From: Geomicrobium sp. JCM 19038
GTDB taxonomy: Bacteria; Bacillota; Bacilli; Bacillales; Marinococcaceae
Direction: 5' to 3'
Assembly (NCBI RefSeq): GCF_000698125.1
Contig: NZ_BAXA01000007.1
Location: forward strand, 144,532-208,531
DNA length: 64,000 nucleotides
Part shown: positions 30,671 to 38,514 of the stretch, in pieces
Layout of the letters: every line of letters begins with the position of its first letter
Numbering within the stretch: position 1 is the stretch's first letter
Translations under genes and position numbers: made by a program
The notes under the pieces: model-generated
The model's database searches: none
The model's input: only the letters and a program-made list of their open reading frames with translations
What the model was told of the DNA's origin: nothing

Positions 30671-31039
30671 ATGTATCGGTGGTACTCACCTTATCATTAT
30701 TATCAACACCATCCTGCATACCGAAACTTTCCAGCAGTAGATACGACCATTTTAGAAGGGTCTGTGAGTGGTTTTCAAATTTTGTTGCAGCAAAGCCAAG
30801 TGTTATTAAGGTCGTTAGAAAACCGGGAGTTTGCGAAACAACTCATTGAAACAGCTCAGAAAGGGCATCAGCAACAAGTTGATCAAATGATCCAGAATAT
30901 TCCTGGATTCACATCAAGGGCGAACATTCAGTACACACCAACTGGTATACGGTTTCTTTTATTACTTCCAACAACGACTGAAACCATTGAAAACCCAGAC
31001 TGTTGTTCGATGTCGTTAGAATTAAAGTGGGGAACATAA
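30671..31039 (+). CDS. yuzC: YuzC-like protein
   Basis: 122-residue protein with a Tyr/His/Pro-rich N-terminus (MYRWYSPYHYYQHHPAYR), a helical middle rich in Gln and a hydrophobic strand IRFLLLLP. The length and position near thrB and yutI match B. subtilis yuzC. The aromatic, Gln-rich composition and the mother-cell-type promoter suggest a spore coat role, which is inference. ATG 30671 follows CAGGGGG. Confidence 0.65.
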   Translation: MYRWYSPYHYYQHHPAYRNFPAVDTTILEGSVSGFQILLQQSQVLLRSLENREFAKQLIETAQKGHQQQVDQMIQNIPGFTSRANIQYTPTGIRFLLLLPTTTETIENPDCCSMSLELKWGT

Positions 31040-31070
31040 AAAAAACCGCGCACAATGTGCGCGATTTCTT
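31036..31070. terminator. bidirectional terminator between yuzC and yutI
   Basis: CGCGCAC, AAT, GTGCGCG flanked by eight A on the left and GATTTCTT on the right. Best as a terminator for the minus-strand gene yutI. Confidence 0.75.
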
Positions 31071-31096
31071 AAATAGAAAACCCATTTGAATAGGTC

Positions 31097-31339
31097 TTAA
31101 AATACTTGTTCAATCTCCACAACGCCTGGAACTTCTTCCACTAACGCGCGCTCAATACCTGCCTTTAACGTAATGGTTGATGAAGGGCAAGTTCCGCAAG
31201 CACCCATTAGACGTACTTTAACAATCCCGTCTTCAATATCAACCAATTCAACGTCGCCGCCGTCGCGGAGTAGGAATGGGCGGAGTTTTTCAAGTACTTC
31301 TTGTACTTGGCCAGTGATGTCTACAGTTTCTGTCATCAT
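31097..31339 (-). CDS. yutI: NifU C-terminal domain protein YutI
   Basis: 80-residue NifU-like iron-sulfur carrier. The CxxC cluster site is C48-G-T-C51 in [33 protein letters not shown] is the family opening. It delivers clusters to apo-proteins downstream of the SUF machinery. AGGAG lies 6 bases before ATG 31339; a second ATG follows directly. Divergent from yuzD. Confidence 0.93.
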   Translation of the reverse strand: MMTETVDITGQVQEVLEKLRPFLLRDGGDVELVDIEDGIVKVRLMGACGTCPSSTITLKAGIERALVEEVPGVVEIEQVF

Positions 31340-31464
31340 AAACACTCCTTTCTTTATCCTCTATTATAATACCCATCTTCATAAAAATCCATGTTTAGGG
31401 TTATTTTTTTATGAATACGATGTATGATGGAAGAAGAAATCGTCAATGTTTGGGAGGGAACGCT

Positions 31465-31782
31465 ATGTCTATTGAAGTTGTCGTGTATGGTGCAGAGCGT
31501 AAGTGTGCCAGTTGTGTTAATTTACCTTCTTCGAAAGAAACGATGGAATGGTTAGAAGCATTGTTAAATCGGAAGTATCCAGAGCAAACATTATCGTTTG
31601 AATACATTGATATTGAAGCACCAAAGTCAGGTTACGAACAGCTGGCACATGAAATTATAGAAGAAGATCGTTTTTATCCATTTATTACGATCAATGAGCA
31701 AGTAGTCGCTGAAGGAGACCCAAAAGTTAAGACGATTTACAAGACAATGGATGAAATTATTCATAATCAAAAAATCAGCTGA
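31465..31782 (+). CDS. yuzD: YuzD (DUF1462) thioredoxin-fold protein
   Basis: 105-residue thioredoxin-like protein with an N-terminal CxxC (C14-A-S-C17) after VVVYGAERK and a cis-Pro-like FYPFITINEQVV. Probably a redox or iron-sulfur accessory, given divergent yutI; the function is not known. ATG 31465 follows GGGAGGGAA; the upstream in-frame ATG at 31411 has no ribosome site. Confidence 0.85.
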   Translation: MSIEVVVYGAERKCASCVNLPSSKETMEWLEALLNRKYPEQTLSFEYIDIEAPKSGYEQLAHEIIEEDRFYPFITINEQVVAEGDPKVKTIYKTMDEIIHNQKIS

Positions 31783-31808
31783 GAGGAATACTCCCTAGCT
31801 GATTTTTT
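31769..31808. terminator. bidirectional terminator between yuzD and yutJ
   Basis: AAAATCAGCT pairs with AGCTGATTTT around a 16-base loop, with A and T runs outside. It contains the stop codons of the convergent genes. Confidence 0.8.
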
Positions 31809-32888
31809 ATACACCACTGTGATATTTGTACATCCATAGCACGCCGCTTTTAAGGATCCTCGCTACACGTCCTTTGACGGAAGCTTTGTCTCCCATAACT
31901 CCGAACCCTTGTTTCTTTCCTAAAGAGCCAAGCGTCCCTTTTAATTTCATTTCAGGCATTGTGTCAGGAAGTTCTTCTCCTGCCCATTGTTTCTTTAAGA
32001 TCATCACAATTTGTTCACCTTGCTTTTCCGCAAGTTGCCCACTTGGCGCATACGGTAAGCTCGCGCAGTCTCCAACAACAAACGTATCCGGATGATCTGG
32101 AATGTGATGGTGTTTCGTAAGGATAATATGACCTTTGCGGTCTTTTTCAATGTTCTCAATGTCACGAACGACTTTTACAGGTTGCACACCAGCAGTCCAG
32201 ATCACTGCATCTGAAGCAATTCGTTCTTCGTGATTGAACAGTGCACCTTCTGCCACTCGTGTAATGTTTGAATTGCTAATAATATCCACTTCATGCTTTT
32301 CAAACCATGAGCTTACATACGTGCTAAGACGAAGTGGAAACATCGGTAAGATCGTTTCGCCACGGTCAAACAAATGAATCGTTAAGTCTTGGCGACTTTC
32401 ACGTAGTTCTGCCGCAAGTTCCACACCAGAAAGACCAGCACCAACGACAGAAACCGTTGCACGTGGAGGCAAATTACTAATGGCTTCATACGTCTTTCTT
32501 GTACTTTCCATGCTTTGAATACTATGCGTATGTTCTTTGGCGCCTGGAACCCCGTGATACTTATCTTCAGCGCCTAAGCCAATGACCATTTTGTCGTATT
32601 GAAGCGTTTCGACTTCACCGCGATCGCCTACAAGGGTAATTTCTTTGTTATGAACATCAATGTTATCGACATTGCCAAAGACCCGACGAACGTGTTTCGG
32701 AAAAGGAACACGAATGTCATGATCTGATTCCGTACCGGCTGCCAGTGCGTAGTATTCCGTTTTAATACAATGATAAGGAAGTTTATCAACGAGTATCATT
32801 TCATAATCTTCGGGGAGATCTTTTGCGCTCAATTGCTGCATGATTTTCATGCCGCCATATCCGCCGCCCAATATAACGAGTTTTTCAT
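31807..32888 (-). pseudogene. yutJ: NAD(P)/FAD-dependent oxidoreductase YutJ (type II NADH dehydrogenase-like), one frameshift
   Basis: 360 residues when repaired. The FAD-binding start MKKLVILGGGYGGMK is split: the first codons (ATGAAAAACTCG on the minus strand, from 32888) need one more A in the A run at about 32883 to join GGGYGGMKIMQ. The second Rossmann motif SVVGAGLSGVELAAEL and the FAD phrase TFVVGDCASLPY are intact. Type II NADH dehydrogenases pass electrons to menaquinone without pumping. CTTTGGTAG-side AAAGGAG precedes the start. Paralogous to yumB at 47949. Confidence 0.88.
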
Positions 32889-32927
32889 GTTACAGGACTC
32901 CTTTGGTAGAAAAATAGCACGTGATGA

Positions 32928-32958
32928 TGGGCGACCAACGCGTTTGCTTACTCGCCCA
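32928..32958 (-). other. hairpin in the yutJ 5' leader
   Basis: TGGGCGA and TCGCCCA form a 7-bp G/C-rich stem around a 17-base loop, about 40 bases upstream of the yutJ start within a leader of about 110 bases. Confidence 0.45.
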
Positions 32959-33007
32959 AATTGTCATTTATGTACAGAAAATATCATTAGATTGTCACAC
33001 CTCTTAA

Positions 33008-33036
33008 ATTATAACGATTCTATCTGTATATGACAA
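33008..33036 (-). promoter_or_regulatory. sigma-A promoter of yutJ
   Basis: On the minus strand: TTGTCA, 17 bases, TATAAT. The rest of the 317-base gap 32889-33205 holds the leader hairpin, scattered TTGTCA-like hexamers and the yuzB promoter; no gene is seen. Confidence 0.72.
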
Positions 33037-33154
33037 CAACTGTAGTAATGACAATAAAAGATTGATTATTTAGAGAAGTTTTATGGAACTTCTATCACAC
33101 GCTGTGCAATGGAATCCTCATTCATGAATTTTTACGTACAAAACTTAGAATGAA

Positions 33155-33183
33155 TTGACGATCTTCTGCGTCCGAGATACGAT
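33155..33183 (+). promoter_or_regulatory. possible sigma-A promoter of yuzB
   Basis: TTGACG, 17 bases, TACGAT, about 23 bases before the yuzB start. Confidence 0.5.
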
Positions 33184-33205
33184 AGCGGTAGGTAGGTGAG
33201 GACGA

Positions 33206-33442
33206 ATGTATCCTCTTGTAGAATTTTGCATGTCGAATGTCGCAGAAGGCACCCATTCAGTTATGGAAGAGTTGTCGCGTGATCCGAACATTGATGTTGT
33301 AGAACGTGGTTGTCTCGGGCAATGTACAATGTGTAGAGACCATCGATATGCTAGAGTAGAGGGCAAGATTATTAAAAGCCAACAAACCGATGAGTTAATA
33401 GATGATATTTATCAGTATCTTGAAGAAGAAGATTGGCTGTAA
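33206..33442 (+). CDS. yuzB: YuzB (DUF1450) cysteine-rich protein
   Basis: 78-residue protein with C8 and a cluster C36-x3-C40-x2-C43 (GCLGQCTMC), consistent with binding iron-sulfur or another metal, though this is unproven. The family is conserved in Bacilli next to yutJ. AGGTGAGG precedes ATG 33206. Followed by a terminator-like hairpin. Confidence 0.85.
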   Translation: MYPLVEFCMSNVAEGTHSVMEELSRDPNIDVVERGCLGQCTMCRDHRYARVEGKIIKSQQTDELIDDIYQYLEEEDWL

Positions 33443-33451
33443 TGAATGTGT

Positions 33452-33488
33452 AAAGTCCGGAGTCTAAACGAGGCGACCGGACTTTCTT
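33452..33488 (+). terminator. terminator after yuzB
   Basis: AAAGTCCGG pairs with CCGGACTTT around a 16-base loop, followed by CTTT. Confidence 0.65.
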
Positions 33489-33508
33489 TAAGGTCAGGGG
33501 GGAGAAAG

Positions 33509-34087
33509 ATGAGTAAAAAAGACAAAATCGTTCAAGCAGCGATTGAAGTGTTTAAAGAAAAAGGAATAGAACGAACGAAAGTTTCTGATATTGTGAAGGC
33601 GGCTGGCATTGCACAAGGAACGTATTACTTGTATTTTCCATCGAAGCTGGCGATAATGCCTGCAATTGCGGATGTTCTCATTGAAATACTCGTCGCAGAT
33701 ATTCGTAAACAAATTAACACAGAGGACCCTTTTAAGACACAACTGGACGACTTAGTTGAAGTGATGTATCAACATACGAAAGAATATCGAGATGTTCATT
33801 CATTAGTCTATGCAGGTCTTTCTTCGACAGAATATCTGCAACAATGGGAAGAAATTTACGAACCATTTTACGAATGGCTTGGCGATGTGCTAGAGAATGC
33901 AATTAGGCGGGAAGAAGTACGACAAGAAATGAATGCCAAGCGTACAGCGAAGCTTTTAATCGGCACCATTGAGACAAGCGCAGAGCAGGCGTATTTATAC
34001 GATCAAACCGACGAAAAAGAAATCGATGAACAGAAAAAAGAACTTCGAACGTTTATCAACCAAGCTCTTGGAACGAAGAACGACTGA
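33509..34087 (+). CDS. TetR/AcrR family transcriptional regulator
   Basis: 192 residues. The N-terminal helix-turn-helix is at about 24-43 (KVSDIVKAAGIAQGTYYLYF), followed by a helical ligand domain. Such proteins repress efflux or metabolic genes; the target is not apparent, although the following small gene is probably co-transcribed (24-base gap). ATG 33509 has GGGGGGAG upstream; the in-frame ATG at 33446 lacks one. Confidence 0.88.
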   Translation: MSKKDKIVQAAIEVFKEKGIERTKVSDIVKAAGIAQGTYYLYFPSKLAIMPAIADVLIEILVADIRKQINTEDPFKTQLDDLVEVMYQHTKEYRDVHSLVYAGLSSTEYLQQWEEIYEPFYEWLGDVLENAIRREEVRQEMNAKRTAKLLIGTIETSAEQAYLYDQTDEKEIDEQKKELRTFINQALGTKND

Positions 34088-34111
34088 TGATTCTAAAGGA
34101 GAGAGTTTACG

Positions 34112-34351
34112 ATGAAGCTACTGCCTTTTGAAAATACGTGGCCGTATGAAAAAGTAGGTGAAGACGTTTACCTACATGAATGTCCTGATTGTGGAGACAG
34201 TAATGTGCTAACGTTTTTAAAGACTGAACAATTACAAGATGCTTTTGATAATGTAAAAACACAATTAATCATGCCGTGTTGCAATTACCGCATTACGATT
34301 TTGCAAGCGGATGAGGATTATTTTTGGACATCAGAACGACAAAGAAAATGA
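34112..34351 (+). CDS. hypothetical small protein with cysteine pairs
   Basis: 79 residues with C24-P-D-C27 and C56-C57, suggesting a zinc-ribbon-like site. I do not recognise the family. AAAGGAGAG lies before ATG 34112. It sits between the TetR gene and dapF with short gaps, so it is likely part of one transcript. Confidence 0.6.
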   Translation: MKLLPFENTWPYEKVGEDVYLHECPDCGDSNVLTFLKTEQLQDAFDNVKTQLIMPCCNYRITILQADEDYFWTSERQRK

Positions 34352-34361
34352 GGGTTTGCAC

Positions 34362-35215
34362 ATGAAGTTTACGAAGTTACATGGACTTGGTAATAGCTAC
34401 ATTTACCTCGACGGATTTAACGATGCAATTCCGAGTGAACAAGATTTACAAAAAACAGCGATCGCTGTTTCGAATCCATATACAGGAATTGGCTCTGACG
34501 GTTTAATTTTAATTTTGCCATCTGAAGGTTCTGATGTGAAAATGCGTGTCTTTAACAACGACGGTTCAGAAGCGAAGAATTGTGGAAACGGTTTGCGTTG
34601 TGTTTCCAAATACGTCTACGATCGTGGTATTGTCACCTCGACAACGTTTACCATTGAAACGCTCGGTGGTGAAGTGGAAGCAGAAGTTCACCCAGACCAC
34701 GCGAATCAAGTGAAGATGGTTACGGTAGATATGGGAGTACCTAGATTGAAGAAATCAGACTTGCCGATGACGGGGATGGTGCTAAGCAGACAATTAACGA
34801 ATCAATTGCAATAGCAGATCACCAATTCTCAATGACAGGTGTCTCGATGGGTAATCCTCATATTATTATGTTTACCGATGACATTTCAAAAGCACCAGTA
34901 GCAACACTTGGACCGATTATTGAGAAATCTTCAGTATTTCCTGAAGGTGTCAATGTAGAATGGGTTCAAATGGTGAGTGAACGTGAGATGCACTTTAAAG
35001 TATGGGAACGGGGAAGTGGCATCACACAAGCATGTGGAACCGGAGCATGTGCTGCGGTTGTTGCAGCCGTCTTAAATGGCCAAAGCAAAAAAGACGATGA
35101 AGTTACCGTCCACTTACCAGGTGGAGACCTTTACATCACATGGTCATCAAAAGACGACCACGTCTGGATGCGTGGCGAAGCCGTAACCGTCTGTCACGGA
35201 GAATATTTAGTGTAA
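34362..35215 (+). pseudogene. dapF: diaminopimelate epimerase DapF, one frameshift
   Basis: 284 residues when repaired, the normal length. It converts LL- to meso-diaminopimelate for peptidoglycan and lysine. The first catalytic cysteine is C74 in AKNCGNGLRC; the second is in ITQACGTGACAAV after the break. The frame fails at about 34773, where CGGGGATGG needs a fifth G (MTGDGAKQTINESIAIAD). ATG 34362 is preferred over an in-frame start at 34311. An essential wall gene, so true loss is improbable. Confidence 0.92.
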
Positions 35216-35217
35216 AG

Positions 35218-35248
35218 CCAAGAAGGGGCCGCCTTTCTTGGTTTTTTT
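35218..35248 (+). terminator. dapF terminator
   Basis: CCAAGAA pairs with TTCTTGG, with an inner GG/CC extension, followed by seven T. Confidence 0.88.
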
Positions 35249-35257
35249 ATGTGGCTT

Positions 35258-35383
35258 GTGGGCTAGATGTGAGGGCGCGGATCAAGAGTGTAGGAGCGTG
35301 GATCAAGCCCGAGCGTACGCGTAGTTAGACAGAAGGAACCCGGACCAAGCCTGATGAAAGCATGGGAAGAGCGACCCAGCTAA
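35258..35383 (+). repeat. degenerate 21-bp periodic repeat
   Basis: GGATCAAG begins at 35279 and 35300, and GGACCAAG at 35342: spacings of 21 and 42 bases. The unit is roughly GGATCAAG followed by a G/A-rich GAGCGY end. The tract is more G/C-rich than its surroundings. The 321-base gap 35216-35537 otherwise shows only the dapF terminator; no gene. Confidence 0.55.
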
Positions 35384-35537
35384 ACGTGCTTTATCAGCAA
35401 AACAAGCGTCACCCTTTCACCAACACGTAAGTCATATGCTGAACTTTGATTCGATGTATCGAAACGTCGTCACTCATGGTTCTAAATTGCATAATTTAGG
35501 AGTAGTGTATGCAATTTGAGGTGAGGGGCTAAGCGGT

Positions 35538-35795
35538 GTGAGTGAGGAGAATAACTATTTATCGTCGATTGTTCATTTCTTTAGTGAATTTCCAGAAGAG
35601 CCCCGCGTCTATTCCTTTTTTTTAGATGGGGTTTTTCATTGGATGGAAAGCGACTATATTATCGGTGAGATTCTAATTTCTTCTGAAGAAGACTTAAAAG
35701 AAGTTCATCAAATCTTGATGAGTATGACGCATACCGAAGAGAGTATTCATCGTTTTTTGGAATTGATGGCGAAAGCGTACGTGATGGCAAGATAA
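35538..35795 (+). CDS. hypothetical 85-residue protein
   Basis: Acidic, soluble protein (MSEENNYLSSIVHFFSEF to AKAYVMAR) with aromatic-rich first half and helical second half. I do not recognise the family. The start is GTG 35538, with GAGGTGAGGGG about 8 bases upstream; an overlapping GTG two bases earlier is out of frame. The strong promoter for the next transcript begins 12 bases after its stop. Confidence 0.6.
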   Translation: MSEENNYLSSIVHFFSEFPEEPRVYSFFLDGVFHWMESDYIIGEILISSEEDLKEVHQILMSMTHTEESIHRFLELMAKAYVMAR

Positions 35796-35806
35796 TTCTG
35801 ATAAAA

Positions 35807-35835
35807 TTGACAATAAGCGCTTTCAAAGGTATGAT
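35807..35835 (+). promoter_or_regulatory. strong sigma-A promoter ahead of the acyl-CoA dehydrogenase leader
   Basis: TTGACA, 17-base spacer, TATGAT: a consensus -35, near-consensus -10 and ideal spacing. It drives the 35842-35936 leader. Confidence 0.78.
35812..35825 (-). promoter_or_regulatory. cre-like CcpA site within the promoter spacer
   Basis: Read on the minus strand, TGAAAGCGCTTATT matches the cre consensus TGWAANCGNTNWCA at 12 of 14 positions, with the AAGCGCTT core intact. Position between -35 and -10 predicts catabolite repression. Confidence 0.5.
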
Positions 35836-35841
35836 GAATTC

Positions 35842-35936
35842 AAATGATGAACTGTTCAAGTCTTATGTTGCCTAGCCACGGTAATTCTCTGAGACTGACA
35901 GCCAGTTTACTTTTCAGGGGAGTAGACTGGCTTTTT
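35842..35936 (+). ncRNA. candidate structured leader or small RNA ending in a terminator
   Basis: About 95 bases from the predicted start to the T run of the hairpin at 35900-35936. It contains a GAAC/GTTC mini-hairpin, an AGTCT/AGACT pairing about 25 bases apart, then the terminator. It does not match a riboswitch class I know. It is either a transcription-attenuating leader of the acyl-CoA dehydrogenase gene or a free small RNA. Confidence 0.4.
35900..35936 (+). terminator. terminator/attenuator upstream of the acyl-CoA dehydrogenase gene
   Basis: AGCCAGTTTAC pairs with GTAGACTGGCT (one G-U) around a 10-base loop, followed by TTTTT. It lies between promoter and gene, 46 bases before ATG 35983. 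Confidence 0.8.
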
Positions 35937-35982
35937 GCTGTCCTCCTTTCAAAACTATTCATAATATTAGGAGCTGAGTCGT

Positions 35983-37197
35983 ATGGATTTTCATTTAAGT
36001 GAAGAGCAACAAATGGTTCAAAAGACAGTGCGGAACTTTGTAGATAAAGAAATTATGCCGAACATCGCTGAGTGGGATGCGAACATGCACTTCGAGCGCA
36101 GTGTTGTAGATAAAATGTCTGAGCTTGGCTTTATGGGTATTTGTATTCCAGAACAATACGGTGGAAGTGGCATGGATTATAACACGCTTGCGATTGTCTG
36201 TGAGGAGCTTGAGCGTGGCGACACAGCGTTTCGTACAGCAGCGTCTGTTCATATCGGTTTGAACAGCATGACGATCCTCCAATGGGGTACAGAAGAGCAA
36301 AAGCAAAAATACTTAACACCACTTGCCAAAGGTGAAAAAATCGGTGCCTTCGGTTTAACGGAGCCAAATGCAGGGTCTGATGTAAAGGCGATGAACACGA
36401 CTGCTAAGAAAAACGGCGATCACTACGTGTTGAACGGATCAAAAACGTGGATTTCACTTTGTGATGTTGCGGACACATTCCTCGTGTTTGCGTACACAGG
36501 TGACAAAAATGAAAACCATAGTGGGATTTCTGCATTCATCGTAGAGCGTGAGTGGGAAGGTTTTAGCTCAAAAGCGATCAAAGGAAAACTCGGTATTCGT
36601 GCCGGTAACACGGGTGAGATTTTCTTCGATAATGTGAAGATTCCTGCGGAGAACCTTCTAGGAGAAGAAGGTGAAGGATTCAAAATTGCGATGTCTGCAC
36701 TCGACAATGGTCGTTTTACCGTTGCAGCGGGAGCGTGCGGTCTAATCATGGCGAGTCTTGAGGCTTCTGTCGCTTATTGCCACGAGCGTAAAACGTTCGG
36801 TGTAGAAATTGGGCAACATCAACTCGTTCAACAAATGATTGCAAAAATGGAAGCTGGTCTTCAAATGAGTCGCCTGCTCGTGTTTAAAGCTGGTGAACTG
36901 AAAAATGCAGGCGTAAGAAATACGAGAGAAACGTCTCTTGCGAAGTGGCAATCGTGTAACTTTGCAAACGAAGCTGCAAACGATGCCGTGCAAGTCCACG
37001 GTGCGTATGGCTATTCAAACGAGTATCCAGCAGAACGTCTGCTTAGAAACTCAAAAGCACCTGTTATTTATGAAGGAACGAGAGAGATTCATACTGTGAT
37101 GCAAGCGAAATATGCACTTGGCTACACAGAAGACAAACCTCTTCGCAAAATGCTGCCTGCGTGGCCGTTCGAAAAATCTACTGTACACCAAGACTAA
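35983..37197 (+). CDS. acyl-CoA dehydrogenase
   Basis: 404-residue FAD-dependent acyl-CoA dehydrogenase that oxidises acyl-CoA to enoyl-CoA and passes electrons to ETF. The signature GAFGLTEPNAGSDV and the C-terminal PVIYEGTREIHT, which holds the catalytic Glu, are present. Chain-length preference is not readable. TAGGAGCTGAG precedes the ATG. Followed after 18 bases by a class III CoA-transferase, so a CoA-activated acid is the probable substrate; glutarate catabolism is one option but is speculative. Intact. Confidence 0.93.
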   Translation: MDFHLSEEQQMVQKTVRNFVDKEIMPNIAEWDANMHFERSVVDKMSELGFMGICIPEQYGGSGMDYNTLAIVCEELERGDTAFRTAASVHIGLNSMTILQWGTEEQKQKYLTPLAKGEKIGAFGLTEPNAGSDVKAMNTTAKKNGDHYVLNGSKTWISLCDVADTFLVFAYTGDKNENHSGISAFIVEREWEGFSSKAIKGKLGIRAGNTGEIFFDNVKIPAENLLGEEGEGFKIAMSALDNGRFTVAAGACGLIMASLEASVAYCHERKTFGVEIGQHQLVQQMIAKMEAGLQMSRLLVFKAGELKNAGVRNTRETSLAKWQSCNFANEAANDAVQVHGAYGYSNEYPAERLLRNSKAPVIYEGTREIHTVMQAKYALGYTEDKPLRKMLPAWPFEKSTVHQD

Positions 37198-37215
37198 CGA
37201 ACGGGAGGGAGAACG

Positions 37216-38403
37216 ATGCACGACGCACTTAACGGGATCAAAATTTTAGACCTTTCGCGTGTTCTCGCTGGACCACTTGGAACGATGCTTCTTGCTGACT
37301 TTGGTGCTGACGTTTTAAAGATCGAACAGCCTGGTGGCAGTGATGATATTAGGCATTGGTGGCCGTTTACGAACAGTGAAAGCACGTATTATTTATCAGC
37401 AAATCGTAATAAGCGTTCCATGACGTTAAATTTAAAGCATGATCGTGGACGTGAACTGTTTTTACAACTCGTACAAGACGCTGACGTTGTTGTTGAGAAT
37501 TTCAAAGCAGGGACGATGTCACGACTTGGGCTTAGTTATGATCGCCTTAAAGAAGTAAATGAAGACATTATTCTCTGCTCGATCACAGGGTATGGTCAAG
37601 ACGGGCCGTATCATACACATCCTGGTTATGACCCGGTCATACAGGCGATTGGCGGGTTAATGGACGTAACCGGTGAAACCGACGGTGAAGCTACACGTGT
37701 AGGTACACCGGTTGTGGACATTATGACGAGTCATTATGTTTGTATGAGTGTTCTCGGTGCCTTAAGAAAACGAGATCAGTCTGGGAGCGGGGCACACATT
37801 GATCTTTCGTTGTTAGATGTTCAAGTGAGCTCTTTAGCCAACATTTCAAGTAGCTACTTGAATGAAGGGCACGTATCAAAGAGAGCCGGCAATGCTCACG
37901 GAAACATTACTCCGTATGAGACGTTTCCTTGTGCTGACAAACCATTGATGGTCGCAGCGGGTAATGATCGGATGTATCGAGCGCTTACTGAAGTGCTTGG
38001 TCGTCCAGAATTAGCGGACGACGACCGCTTTCTAACTAATGGTGATCGTGTTCAACATCGAAGCGAACTTCGAGAGGTTTTAGTTGGGGAGTTTAAGCAA
38101 AAAGATGCGGATCAATGGGCAGAGTTACTTGCTGAGAAGAAAGTTCCTTGTGGACCGGTGAATAGTATCGAGCAAGTATTTGAACATGAACAAGTGGTAC
38201 ATCGAAATATGAAAATTAGTGCGCCACATCCAACGGTAGAAACGTATCATGGAGTTCGTAATCCAATTTTAGCGGATGGGCAAGTGTTGCCAGTTCGCTA
38301 TGCTCCTCCATTATTAGGCGAGCAGACGTCAGACATTTTGGCTGAAACTTTTGATTTTGATCAAGAAACGGTTGATGAACTCAAAAAAGAGGGTATCATA
38401 TAG
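37216..38403 (+). CDS. CaiB/BaiF (class III) CoA-transferase
   Basis: 395-residue CoA-transferase: LDLSRVLAGPLGTMLLADFGADVLKIEQPG at the start, NKRSMTLNLK, and the catalytic Asp168 in VGTPVVDIMTS, corresponding to Asp169 of formyl-CoA transferase. It moves CoA between an acyl-CoA donor and a carboxylic acid; the acids are unknown. GGGAGGGAG precedes ATG 37216. Forms an operon with the preceding acyl-CoA dehydrogenase. Intact. Confidence 0.93.
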   Translation: MHDALNGIKILDLSRVLAGPLGTMLLADFGADVLKIEQPGGSDDIRHWWPFTNSESTYYLSANRNKRSMTLNLKHDRGRELFLQLVQDADVVVENFKAGTMSRLGLSYDRLKEVNEDIILCSITGYGQDGPYHTHPGYDPVIQAIGGLMDVTGETDGEATRVGTPVVDIMTSHYVCMSVLGALRKRDQSGSGAHIDLSLLDVQVSSLANISSSYLNEGHVSKRAGNAHGNITPYETFPCADKPLMVAAGNDRMYRALTEVLGRPELADDDRFLTNGDRVQHRSELREVLVGEFKQKDADQWAELLAEKKVPCGPVNSIEQVFEHEQVVHRNMKISAPHPTVETYHGVRNPILADGQVLPVRYAPPLLGEQTSDILAETFDFDQETVDELKKEGII

Positions 38404-38430
38404 GAAAGAGCGTTGGTTGACAACGAGCTG

Positions 38431-38471
38431 AAGGCTTGCTGCTACTTGGCAGGAAGTCTTCCTATATTTTT
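38431..38471 (+). terminator. probable terminator after the CoA-transferase
   Basis: AAGGCTTGCTGC pairs imperfectly with GCAGGAAGTCTT around TACTTG, followed by CCTATATTTTT. Confidence 0.55.
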
Positions 38472-38514
38472 ACGCTCATTTAGCACAAAATGACCAATGG
38501 AGGATATCACAATC

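Noticed and set aside
35140..35328. Open frame running from dapF into the 21-bp repeats (ARIKSVGAWIKPER)
   Set aside because: Begins inside dapF in a different frame and passes through the dapF terminator; treated as a repeat tract, not a gene.
35842..35936. A named riboswitch class for the leader before the acyl-CoA dehydrogenase gene
   Set aside because: I compared it with the Mn (yybP-ykoY), preQ1, guanidine, fluoride and cobalamin patterns and saw no convincing match, so it is left unclassified.
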